From Blastocatellia bacterium (GTDB lineage: Bacteria; Acidobacteriota; Blastocatellia; UBA7656), in assembly GCA_022615215.1 (NCBI GenBank), contig JAKEHD010000669.1:1-6295 (forward strand): DNA of 6,295 nt. The letters are read 5' to 3'. Both the position numbers and the translations under genes were made by a program. The notes beneath the pieces are model-generated. The model ran no database searches. It was not told the DNA's origin and was given only the letters and a program-made list of their open reading frames with translations. Below, piece after piece: positions 1 through 6,176 of the stretch. The stretch's first letter is position 1, and every line of letters begins with the position of its first letter.

Positions 1-1
1 T

Positions 2-274
2 CAAGAGACAGACGCCGCAATCAGAGGCGCTATCGAGAGCGCGTTGACCGCAGCGCGAACCGATCTTTCAAAGACCGCTCTGAGAGAAGCCATAAGCGCC
101 GCAATCGCGAACACTGGATTGCAACTCGTTGCGGAAAACGCTGTGGTCTTAAATGCCGAATACGAGCAGACCGGCCGATTGCTCAACAATACAGACTCGG
201 TCTCCATCGAATCGCATCAGGCGCTCGAACTGCGCGAGATGAGAGCGGAAGTACAGGGAGAACTGGATGGCTAA
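2..274 (+). CDS. C-terminal end of an unidentified helical protein (5' partial)
   Basis: The frame is open from the window edge to a TAA stop, giving 90 residues of the C-terminus; the true start lies upstream. A TTG at 44 could be read as a start, but the frame continues without a stop to the edge, so I treat the gene as truncated by the window. The visible part is rich in Ala, Glu, Leu and Arg and looks almost wholly alpha-helical, with a final charged helix (ALELREMRAEVQGEL). It has no cysteine and no membrane segment. Its last 8 bases overlap the start of the gpI-like gene (ATGGCTAA), which implies translational coupling, so it probably belongs to the same tail or baseplate module. I do not recognise the family. 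A baseplate component is a guess from position only. Confidence 0.7.
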   Translation, partial: QETDAAIRGAIESALTAARTDLSKTALREAISAAIANTGLQLVAENAVVLNAEYEQTGRLLNNTDSVSIESHQALELREMRAEVQGELDG

Positions 275-1664
275 AGCAGACCGCATAACGAGCTTTTTCC
301 CGGCCGCCTATCGCGCCGAGGAGCGCACACGTCTGCTATACGAAGTGGTGCGGCTCCTGGCCTGGCCTATCGAAGAAGCCGACACGCACCTCTTCCGCAT
401 CCAACGCGCGCATCGTTTGAAAGTGGCCGAGCACGCCGACGACATAATGCGACTCGCGGCCGCCTTGAACCTCACGCCTTTTCATTTCGAAGACATTCTG
501 AAAGACGAGTCGCTCGATTACGACCGCAAACTCGACCTCTGCCGCAGACGTGTCCGCCGAATAGCCGCAGTCCATCTGCGCGGCCTGGGGACTCCGCGCG
601 CGGTAATGGAAGCGGCGGCGATATTTTTGAACGCGGTCATAGTACCCGAACGCGCGGGCGACCCCCTCGTCAAACACATAGATGCCGGGATGTTTTCTCA
701 CCGGGCGACGATAGAGTTTTCGCATCTGCCCGAAAAACCTAGAGACCAGATATATCTTCACGAAAATCCTCTTCGCCGCAGGAAAGTCGAGCCTGCCGAG
801 CGATGGCAGATGAACTCCTGGGTCGTGGAAAATCGCAACGTCGAGCCTTCCGAAATAAAGGTCGTCATAGAGGGCGTGGGCGAGCGCACCATCCGGCCGA
901 CCGTCTTCTGCCCCGATACTGAAGAAGGTCTTTTCTTCAATGGCATAGTCCCCGACGGAAAAACGCTCGTGATAGACAGGGCGAACGGAGCCGTGCTCGA
1001 CGGCCTGCCCGTCGATGAATGGCTCACTTACTTCAAAGGCGGATCGTTCGATTTCGCCGCGACCGATAGCAGCGCCTTCGTCAGCGAAGAGGGCCGCTCC
1101 GATACGCCTTTCGACGGGAATCTGGAGACGGCGGTCTCCCGCCCTTTCAGAAAGAGGCTTCCCGTGCCTGTCGCTCCCGTTGGAAAGACGGAATGGCATT
1201 TCAAGGGGGCGGAGGGCGTCTATGACGGAAGCGATTATGACTATTCGCTGTACGCGACATCTCCCGAACCGGTGGGCGTCTATGACGGAGATTTCAATTT
1301 CGATATGAGCGTCTTCGATTACCCGGCGGGCGCCCGAGTCGGAATGGCCTGGGACGAGCGCATCCCATGCTCTTTCAAACTACTGCTGCCCGCGACGTTG
1401 CCCCGGACGGGGGATGAGACTGCCGCGCCCGCCGGTAGCGCAGCGCCGCCCACGAATCACCTGAGCCGCGTGGGAAACATTCTGCCTCGCTTCAAGGCGG
1501 CCGGTATCCGGGCTTTCGTCGATGTGGCGAAGGACGCATGGATTTTAGGGCAGAGCCGCATAAGGAGTTCGGGCGCGGCCGAGGGCGAAGGCATAGAGTT
1601 TCATGCGACGCGCTTACAGAATCAGAATGCGGACATACTCGTGCCGCTAGATACGACATCCTAA
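267..1664 (+). CDS. Putative phage-tail-like baseplate protein, gpI-type N-terminus plus beta-sandwich tail-tip domain
   Basis: A 465-residue protein, proposed to be a structural part of the baseplate or tail tip of a phage-like particle. Residues 1-125 are helical and follow the P2 gpI (type I tail protein) pattern: an opening FFPAAYR, a helix with IEEAD, and later the conserved-looking LRGLGTPRAVMEAA (about 104-117). Residues 182-262 begin with WVVENRNVEPSEIKVVIEG and contain RTIRPTVF and VPDGKTLVID, resembling beta-sandwich domains of distal-tail (Dit-like) proteins. Residues 313-352 hold two 20-residue repeats starting GVYDG. The C-terminal part has LPRFKAAGIRAFV and WILGQSRIR, also seen in tail-tip proteins. 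AGGGAG at 255-260 lies 6 bases before the ATG and supports this start. The reading as a tail or baseplate protein is fairly secure; exact equivalence to Afp12 or P2 gpI is inference. Confidence 0.72.
   Translation: MAKADRITSFFPAAYRAEERTRLLYEVVRLLAWPIEEADTHLFRIQRAHRLKVAEHADDIMRLAAALNLTPFHFEDILKDESLDYDRKLDLCRRRVRRIAAVHLRGLGTPRAVMEAAAIFLNAVIVPERAGDPLVKHIDAGMFSHRATIEFSHLPEKPRDQIYLHENPLRRRKVEPAERWQMNSWVVENRNVEPSEIKVVIEGVGERTIRPTVFCPDTEEGLFFNGIVPDGKTLVIDRANGAVLDGLPVDEWLTYFKGGSFDFAATDSSAFVSEEGRSDTPFDGNLETAVSRPFRKRLPVPVAPVGKTEWHFKGAEGVYDGSDYDYSLYATSPEPVGVYDGDFNFDMSVFDYPAGARVGMAWDERIPCSFKLLLPATLPRTGDETAAPAGSAAPPTNHLSRVGNILPRFKAAGIRAFVDVAKDAWILGQSRIRSSGAAEGEGIEFHATRLQNQNADILVPLDTTS
1214..1289 (+). repeat. 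Two copies of a 16-bp direct repeat, 60 bp apart, encoding GVYDG
   Basis: The 16-base string gggcgtctatgacgga occurs at 1214-1229 and again at 1274-1289, exactly 60 bases (20 codons) apart and in frame. At the protein level each copy begins GVYDG and is followed by an aromatic/Asp-rich stretch (SDYDYSLY, then DFNFDMSVF). The spacing and reading frame point to a tandem duplication of a short strand-turn unit within the baseplate-like gene. Confidence 0.8.
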
Positions 1665-1680
1665 ATCGCACTATTACGAG

Positions 1681-1686
1681 GGAGGT
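1681..1686 (+). promoter_or_regulatory. Strong ribosome binding site deciding the start at 1694
   Basis: GGAGGT stands 7 bases before ATG 1694. The reading frame is open further upstream (to 1538), but using an upstream start would overlap the gpI-like gene by 127 bases. This perfect Shine-Dalgarno sits in the 29-bp intergenic gap and fixes the start at 1694. Confidence 0.85.
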
Positions 1687-1693
1687 AATTCAA

Positions 1694-2431
1694 ATGGCTG
1701 ATGATACAAAAAGGTCCGCGACCACAGGCCGTCAGATACTGACGGCGCGATTAAAGCCGCAAGCAGTCAGTTTCAAAACCGCAACGACTCCTGTGACGGC
1801 GACATTGAGTCCAAAAGTCCTGGCGGGGTTGACCGTCCGTCCCGCCGCTCCGCCGCAAATAAGGATCCCGCAGCCCGCGCCCCCGCTTATCGCGCCGCAG
1901 CCTGTCCCGCCACAGCCCGCGCCTCCGCCTGTAGTGCCCGCGGCATCGGCAGACAATCCGTTCAACGATTTGCCTATGCCCGCGCCCGGAGACCGAATCA
2001 AGGCGGACGACTTTAAGAAGCTGTCTCAAGGGCTGCGAACCATTTACGACGCATATCTGCTATCGGGCGCTCTGTTCGGACGGAGCTACGGAGAAGCGAG
2101 GCTGGCGCTGGCTTCTCAAGCATATCAGATCGAGATGGCGATGACCGTCTTCGGCAATGCGATCGCCGATCCGAATGATGGCTCGCTCGATTCCCGCAGA
2201 GTGATTCAGGTCGTGCCTTTAGAGCTTGGAGAGCGCCGGGTCGCATTGGTGCTGACCGAGGCGGTCGAAACCCGCCGCTTCATGCCGAATCTGCTGGAAC
2301 TGAGCTACAAGGAGGCTTCCGAAAGGCTTCAGGCATTGCTCGGAGATGCCGCCCTGCCTGGAGGTCCGCTGCCGGCCCCTCAATTCGTGGGGCATTCGCT
2401 GGCCGAGGCCAAACAATCCACTCAGAAATAG
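1694..2431 (+). CDS. Pro/Ala-rich leader protein with PASTA-like C-terminus, putative tail accessory
   Basis: A 245-residue cysteine-free protein without a signal peptide. Residues 1-47 are polar and basic. Residues 48-86 are a Pro/Ala linker with QPAPP twice. Residues 98-165 form a probably helical domain opening with PGDRIKADDFKKLSQGL. Residues 168-189 (VIQVVPLELGERRVALVLT) look like the second half of a PASTA domain. Residues 197-217 (MPNLLELSYKEASERLQALLG) match the first half, and PQFVGHSLAEAKQ (229-241) starts another first half that ends abruptly at the stop. PASTA domains are known as peptidoglycan and beta-lactam binders, but in this order and this degenerate form binding is unproven. 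The gene is 29 bp after the baseplate-like gene and 19 bp before another protein of similar architecture, so a joint structural role is inferred. I do not recognise the full-length family. Confidence 0.7.
   Translation: MADDTKRSATTGRQILTARLKPQAVSFKTATTPVTATLSPKVLAGLTVRPAAPPQIRIPQPAPPLIAPQPVPPQPAPPPVVPAASADNPFNDLPMPAPGDRIKADDFKKLSQGLRTIYDAYLLSGALFGRSYGEARLALASQAYQIEMAMTVFGNAIADPNDGSLDSRRVIQVVPLELGERRVALVLTEAVETRRFMPNLLELSYKEASERLQALLGDAALPGGPLPAPQFVGHSLAEAKQSTQK
1835..1951 (+). repeat. Pro/Ala-rich low-complexity coding segment
   Basis: This stretch encodes residues 48-86 of the gene starting at 1694, dominated by Pro, Ala, Gln and Val. The string cagcccgcgcc occurs twice, 42 bases apart (from 1871 and 1913). 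It is most likely a flexible or extended linker between a short N-terminal segment and the folded part. Confidence 0.75.
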
Positions 2432-2434
2432 ATC

Positions 2435-2443
2435 AGGAAGGAG
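2435..2443 (+). promoter_or_regulatory. Ribosome binding site deciding the start at 2451
   Basis: AGGAAGGAG lies 7 bases before ATG 2451. A nearer ATG at 2446 is in another frame and would stop after six residues. In-frame upstream starts (as far as 2346) would overlap the previous gene, so 2451 is preferred. Confidence 0.8.
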
Positions 2444-2450
2444 AAATGAA

Positions 2451-3263
2451 ATGGCAATCAATTTGAATCTTACCAGGCCGGCGACAGGAGCGGGCCGTAT
2501 CAACCTGGCCGGCACCAGCAGCCCTGCAAAGCCTGCCGCGCCCGTTACACAGCCTGCGCCGCCCGCATCAACTGCGCCGCCCGCATCGATCAGAGCGTCG
2601 CTGCTTACAGCAGGGATCGCACAGCCTGCGGTCGCCTTCCCGCCAAGCGTCGTTTTTCCGACGCTCCCTCAGATATTCACCTTACCCAAGACGGCGACCC
2701 AACTGGCGCAGGGAGCGATCAATCTGCTCAAAGCGGCAAGCCAGGCAGTAACTCAAGAAGCTATCAACGCAATAAAAAACAGGAACGTCACCGCCGATAA
2801 CCTTATGACGTATCTGGAGCGCAAGGTCATCATAGGCGAAGTGCTCAACGAACTCGCAAAGGACTGGTCCGCCGACACCAAACAGGATTTCGCTCAGGCG
2901 TTTCAGATGTCGGCCGATAAGCTGGACGTTATGGACGCCATAGTCTCCATAGCCATACTCAACGACCCGGACCTCAAAGAAGAACTCCAGATGGAAAACA
3001 CGTCGGAGGTGACCGAAGGCGACCTGCTCGAAAATCGCCCCGTCGTCTGGCAGTATCCGCCCGCAGGCACCATCCTTCAGCCGCCTTACATAGTGCTGCT
3101 GGCCGTATCACATACCGATACACGACAGACCGAAGAGATCATCAACTCCATACTCGGAGACCTGGTCGATCATCAAGGGTTCAAGGTGCCCAGAGGCGCT
3201 GCACAAAAACTCGGAGGCGCTCCCCTTACGGCCGGAATACCTACAACCAGAGCGACGCTTTGA
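2451..3263 (+). CDS. Pro/Ala-rich leader protein with PASTA-half-like motif, putative tail accessory
   Basis: A 270-residue cysteine-free protein with no signal peptide. Residues 1-23 are short and polar, residues 24-46 form an Ala/Pro linker (APPAST/APPASI repeat), and residues 60-78 are hydrophobic and Pro-rich. Residues 80-180 appear alpha-helical, including TYLERKVIIGEVLNELAKDW and MDAIVSIAILNDPDLKEELQ. Residues 197-220 (PVVWQYPPAGTILQPPYIVLLAVS, cited here only for its Q-x-P-x-A-G-T and final L-A-V-S positions) match the second half of a PASTA domain. Then comes a helix (TEEIINSILGDLV) and a polar tail. The layout parallels the preceding gene: leader, Pro/Ala linker, helical domain, PASTA-like piece. 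The sequences are not obviously alignable elsewhere, so homology between the two is unproven. A partner role with its neighbour in the same particle is inferred. Confidence 0.68.
   Translation: MAINLNLTRPATGAGRINLAGTSSPAKPAAPVTQPAPPASTAPPASIRASLLTAGIAQPAVAFPPSVVFPTLPQIFTLPKTATQLAQGAINLLKAASQAVTQEAINAIKNRNVTADNLMTYLERKVIIGEVLNELAKDWSADTKQDFAQAFQMSADKLDVMDAIVSIAILNDPDLKEELQMENTSEVTEGDLLENRPVVWQYPPAGTILQPPYIVLLAVSHTDTRQTEEIINSILGDLVDHQGFKVPRGAAQKLGGAPLTAGIPTTRATL
2556..2587 (+). repeat. 14-bp direct repeat with 18-bp period in the Ala/Pro linker
   Basis: The string gcgccgcccgcatc occurs at 2556-2569 and 2574-2587. The 18-base period gives an in-frame six-residue unit (APPAST then APPASI), a typical slippage-type expansion inside a disordered linker. 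Confidence 0.8.
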
Positions 3264-3281
3264 GCCTCCGCCGCCACGCGC

Positions 3282-3286
3282 AGGAG
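3282..3286 (+). promoter_or_regulatory. Ribosome binding site deciding the start at 3296
   Basis: AGGAG lies 9 bases before ATG 3296. The alternative in-frame start TTG 3260 overlaps the stop codon of the previous gene and has no comparable purine-rich site at the right distance, so ATG 3296 (protein starting MSFKIQMPVF) is preferred. Confidence 0.7.
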
Positions 3287-3295
3287 CATAAAGAT

Positions 3296-4765
3296 ATGAG
3301 TTTCAAGATACAGATGCCTGTTTTCCTGAACGAGCCTGTAAAAGGCGCGCGGGGTCTCGCTCTGGGAAATTTGACCGGGGTCCGTATACAGGACGCTTTG
3401 CTCGTCGCATCGATAGCGGCTTTTAGCGGCGAGCCGCTCGATCCCGGCAAGGAAGTATCGGTATCTCTGCCCGTGTCGAACCTGCCGCCTAATGCGAGCG
3501 TCAAGAGGGTGAGAGCGACCATAGAGATCGGAGAAGACGCGAGCGCCCAGAAGGCCGGCCTCAAGCAGGCGTCTACGGTCACTGAGGGCAATACGACGAA
3601 GAATTTCTCTGTAGACATCGAAGCGCCCGCTTCGCCGAGAAACATATCCGTCAGGCTGGATGGAGGAGAGGTGTTCTGGTCGTTTGCCGAAATAGCGGTT
3701 CAGGGCGCGCACGAATTGCCCGATTTCGCCGAACAGGTCAATGCATACCTCGACGAGCTTCCTTCGGGCGTCGAAGAAGTCTCTTTGAAGTTTCTGGTCA
3801 AATCCGACGGACCCGGCCGGGTCCGCATCACCATAAACGATATAGATTATTCGGTGATACAAACCCAGTCGTGGCCCAACCCTCTGGATGACACGATACG
3901 TCTCGACAGGACTTTTCAAATGGACTTCGGCAGCATCGAAAGAGTCCCGTTGAAGGGTCTCGCCGGTAACACAGGGGTATCTCTCTCAGAGATCAAACTG
4001 GACATAGGCGGAGAGTTCGGGCCGGAGAGATTGCTCACTAACATCGAAGCGCACGACGGAAAAGAGTTCGCCACCATCAGCAGCGATTACTCCCTGGCTC
4101 AGAGCTTCAAACTGAAGCTCTCTCTCGAAGAGGCTGAGAAGCCCATCCGCGCCACCGGCATCACAGGCGTCTTTCAGTCGGACCAGGAAGCGGAACTCTA
4201 CTTTGCGATACAGAACGACGCGAACGGGTCTCCATCGGCGGACAAGCCTCTGGCCGGGTCAAGGCTGACCTTCACGCCTGATGAAGGAACAGGGCGGTGG
4301 GTTTTCGCGGGATTCGATTCGCCTGTCGAGTTGAAACTCGAAGCCCTCTACTGGATCATCATCAAAGGCATTCGGGGCAAAGTACAGGCCGGGATTCAAG
4401 CCCAGGTTGAGCAGTACCTCGATCGAGCGATCATCAACCGGGGCGGGCAATTATGGAAAAGCTTTGGCAGCGGAGCGGCCGGCGCGATGCTCCGCGTGGT
4501 CTACCTGCCTGAGATAGACAACCAGAGCGCGGCAATCGAAATCGGCATCGAGGGAACGTCCGCCTTTCAGAGGCTGGACCCTCAGGCCCAGGCGCAAACC
4601 ATCTCCTTCGACGTTCCTCCGGGCGCGGGCGATAAAGAGGCTGTACTCCTGATCAAGTCGCACGCCAGAGGGACGTTGAGCATAGCAAATGTGATTCAGG
4701 AATATTCGCCGGGCGGGACGAGGAGCCTGTTCAAATTGCAGGCCGACTCAAGCACGGCGAAATAA
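3296..4765 (+). CDS. Large beta-rich putative appendage protein with carbohydrate-binding-like sandwich module
   Basis: A 489-residue protein with no cysteine, signal peptide or membrane segment. Residues 1-110 are mostly predicted strands (VSVSLPVSNL, RVRATIEIG). Residues 115-215 include RNISVRLDGGEVFWS and LKFLVKSDGPGRVRITINDIDY, a pattern I associate with structural proteins in tail-like clusters. Residues 262-358 read like a choice-of-anchor-R or lectin-type jelly roll: AQSFKLKL, ELYFAIQNDANGSPSADKPL, then a W-V-F strand, SPVELKLEALYWIIIKG. The remainder has another sandwich-like stretch (ISFDVPPGAGDKEAVLLIKS). The overall composition suggests several stacked beta-sandwiches, as in tail fibres or surface-exposed decoration. 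It sits 32 bp after the preceding gene and 11 bp before the next. Ligand binding is inferred from fold resemblance only; the family is not firmly recognised. Confidence 0.68.
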   Translation: MSFKIQMPVFLNEPVKGARGLALGNLTGVRIQDALLVASIAAFSGEPLDPGKEVSVSLPVSNLPPNASVKRVRATIEIGEDASAQKAGLKQASTVTEGNTTKNFSVDIEAPASPRNISVRLDGGEVFWSFAEIAVQGAHELPDFAEQVNAYLDELPSGVEEVSLKFLVKSDGPGRVRITINDIDYSVIQTQSWPNPLDDTIRLDRTFQMDFGSIERVPLKGLAGNTGVSLSEIKLDIGGEFGPERLLTNIEAHDGKEFATISSDYSLAQSFKLKLSLEEAEKPIRATGITGVFQSDQEAELYFAIQNDANGSPSADKPLAGSRLTFTPDEGTGRWVFAGFDSPVELKLEALYWIIIKGIRGKVQAGIQAQVEQYLDRAIINRGGQLWKSFGSGAAGAMLRVVYLPEIDNQSAAIEIGIEGTSAFQRLDPQAQAQTISFDVPPGAGDKEAVLLIKSHARGTLSIANVIQEYSPGGTRSLFKLQADSSTAK

Positions 4766-4776
4766 GTGAGTGAAAT

Positions 4777-6132
4777 ATGAGACCGGGACACATAAGGGTC
4801 TTCGACGGCCTGCGCATCACGACCGAGCACGTACACCACTTGCAGGGGGCTATGCATTCGGCCCTGCAAGAGATCAGAGAGATTCTCGGCCTCGGAAGGG
4901 TCTATTACGGATTCGAAGTGGTGGCCGAAACCGATCAATCCATAATCGTCCAGCCCGGCCTGGCCTTCGATTCCGAGAAGAACCGCATCGCCTGCGACGA
5001 GCCGAGAACTGTGGAAGTCTCTTTCGGGCCTGATGAAGAGGCCAAATTCGTCTGCATAAAATACGATCAGATCGAAGACGGCCAGGTCGAGGGTCAATTC
5101 ACAATCGTCTGGGACAGTTGCGCGGTGTCGCTGCGGACGGATATGCCTGAACCCGAAGAGAACATCATCCCCATCGCTCAACTGGTCAAGGCATCGGAAG
5201 AAGACGGCGACTTTGAAATCATAGACCTGCGTTCCCCCGAACAGGATGAAGAGTCAGCGCAAGAATCCCGCGAAGCGGAAACTCTCTCGACTGAACCATC
5301 TGCGGAAGAGACCCAATCGGCTCCCGTTGAAACGACAGCGCCTGCTACAGACGAAAGCAACGGCAACACATCGGTGATAGAAGGCGAACTCGCGGAGACC
5401 GCCGCCCATCTCGTTTCAACCGAAAAAGTGAACGAGGAAGTATCATCTCAGGAAACCGAAGCGACCGGGTCGGCCTGGCCCGGTTGGAGGCTGCATGTTC
5501 GACAGGGAGTCGCGCGTCTTGCCGCAGACGGCTCGACCGGCAATATCGTCTCGCTTATCGCGGGGCCGCTCAGGGAGAAACTGAACGGCCAGGATATTTC
5601 GAACGATGTGGAGTTGCTTTTTACGCTGGCCGAAAAAGAGGTCGCTTCAGAATTCCCCGTTTCGAGCCTCAGTTGCCAGGCGATAATATCGGCTGCGCTC
5701 GCTATCGTTGAGGAAGGCTCGGAAGAAAAACAATTCTTGAAATGCCAATCAACGGCGCAGGGCGAAGCAACATTCACAGGCGAGGGGATTTCGCAATTCG
5801 GCATCACTACCATTCAACCTTACTCAGGCTCAGGGCAAGCGGGCGGCGACTATCCGGTCTCCGATTTGACCGAACGCGGAATCGCCCGCCTGCCATTAAG
5901 CGATTTGTGGAAACGAACCGAATCGCCCTCTACGGACGGGCATCTATTCCAACCGCTGCAACTGTTAATCAGGGCAGATAAGACGAACGCGGACGGGTTC
6001 AAGGTCGTCTGCAACCTTCTGTGGAAGGGAGCGATAACCGCAGAATTCATCCGCACGATCGAAGCGCAAAAGATCGATTTCACCTGGGATATTCTCCTGG
6101 CATGGAAGACGCTCGGAGAGTTACAGGAATAA
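4777..6132 (+). CDS. Three-part putative tail-fibre-base protein with acidic linker
   Basis: A 451-residue protein. Residues 1-150 form a conserved-looking domain: MRPGHIRVFDGLRITTEHVHHLQ, a helix (ALQEIREILG), then strands including SIIVQPGLAFDSEKNRI and NIIPIAQLVK. The 'PGLAFD..KNRI' pattern resembles N-terminal domains of phage baseplate and fibre-attachment proteins. Residues 152-231 are a low-complexity Glu/Ser/Thr/Ala linker, strongly acidic. Residues 233-345 form a second domain (WPGWRLHVRQGVARLAADG, then mixed helix and strand), and 385-451 a compact C-terminal segment (FQPLQLLIRADK, CNLLWKGAI, FTWDILLAWK). Unlike its three upstream neighbours it contains six cysteines. The Shine-Dalgarno before ATG 4777 is weak (gtgagtgaa), and the gene lies only 11 bp after the previous stop, so translational coupling is likely. 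A tail-associated role is inferred; the C-terminal domains are unrecognised. Confidence 0.68.
   Translation: MRPGHIRVFDGLRITTEHVHHLQGAMHSALQEIREILGLGRVYYGFEVVAETDQSIIVQPGLAFDSEKNRIACDEPRTVEVSFGPDEEAKFVCIKYDQIEDGQVEGQFTIVWDSCAVSLRTDMPEPEENIIPIAQLVKASEEDGDFEIIDLRSPEQDEESAQESREAETLSTEPSAEETQSAPVETTAPATDESNGNTSVIEGELAETAAHLVSTEKVNEEVSSQETEATGSAWPGWRLHVRQGVARLAADGSTGNIVSLIAGPLREKLNGQDISNDVELLFTLAEKEVASEFPVSSLSCQAIISAALAIVEEGSEEKQFLKCQSTAQGEATFTGEGISQFGITTIQPYSGSGQAGGDYPVSDLTERGIARLPLSDLWKRTESPSTDGHLFQPLQLLIRADKTNADGFKVVCNLLWKGAITAEFIRTIEAQKIDFTWDILLAWKTLGELQE
5230..5469 (+). other. Acidic Glu/Ser/Thr low-complexity linker segment
   Basis: These bases encode residues 152-231 of the protein starting at 4777. 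The segment is dominated by Glu, Ser, Thr and Ala with scattered Asp, almost no aromatic residues, and very few basic ones. It separates a structured N-terminal domain from the C-terminal half and is likely disordered. Confidence 0.75.
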
Positions 6133-6160
6133 TTCGCTCATCAATTTATCGAAACCCGAA

Positions 6161-6168
6161 AGGAGGAG
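6161..6168 (+). promoter_or_regulatory. Strong ribosome binding site for the gene starting at 6177
   Basis: AGGAGGAG lies 8 bases before ATG 6177, in the longest gap of the window (44 bp). There is no inverted repeat with a T-run in this gap, so I see no terminator, and no clear -10/-35 pair. Confidence 0.8.
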
Positions 6169-6176
6169 AAAGTAAA

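Noticed and set aside
336..1199. Long reverse-strand open frame (287 codons) opposite the baseplate-like gene
   Set aside because: Its codons are exactly in register with the forward codons, so it stays open simply because the forward gene rarely uses TTA, CTA and TCA. Its product is Arg-rich without a recognisable domain, and the forward gene has a good ribosome binding site and family-like motifs.
1538..1693. Upstream extension of the gene at 1694
   Set aside because: It would overlap the preceding gene by 127 bases and encodes a low-quality Arg/His-rich stretch; the perfect GGAGGT before 1694 marks the real start.
2446..2466. ATG at 2446 as a start
   Set aside because: It is in a different frame and meets TGA after six codons.
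3260..3295. TTG start overlapping the previous stop as the start of the 489-residue protein
   Set aside because: It adds 12 residues of poor character (SLRRHAQEHKD) without a suitable Shine-Dalgarno; ATG 3296 has AGGAG at a normal distance. Stop-start coupling from TTG cannot be fully excluded.
3173..3919. Reverse-strand open frame (248 codons) across the end of one gene and the start of the next
   Set aside because: It has the same in-register antisense phase to the gene at 3296, runs across an operon junction, and gives no recognisable protein. I treat it as a shadow.
5448..5813. Reverse-strand Ser-rich open frame of 121 codons
   Set aside because: It is fully inside the 4777-6132 gene on the other strand, with low-complexity composition and no domain pattern.
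6133..6176. Possible terminator or promoter in the longest intergenic gap
   Set aside because: No inverted repeat with a T-run and no convincing -35/-10 pair; only the ribosome binding site is clear.
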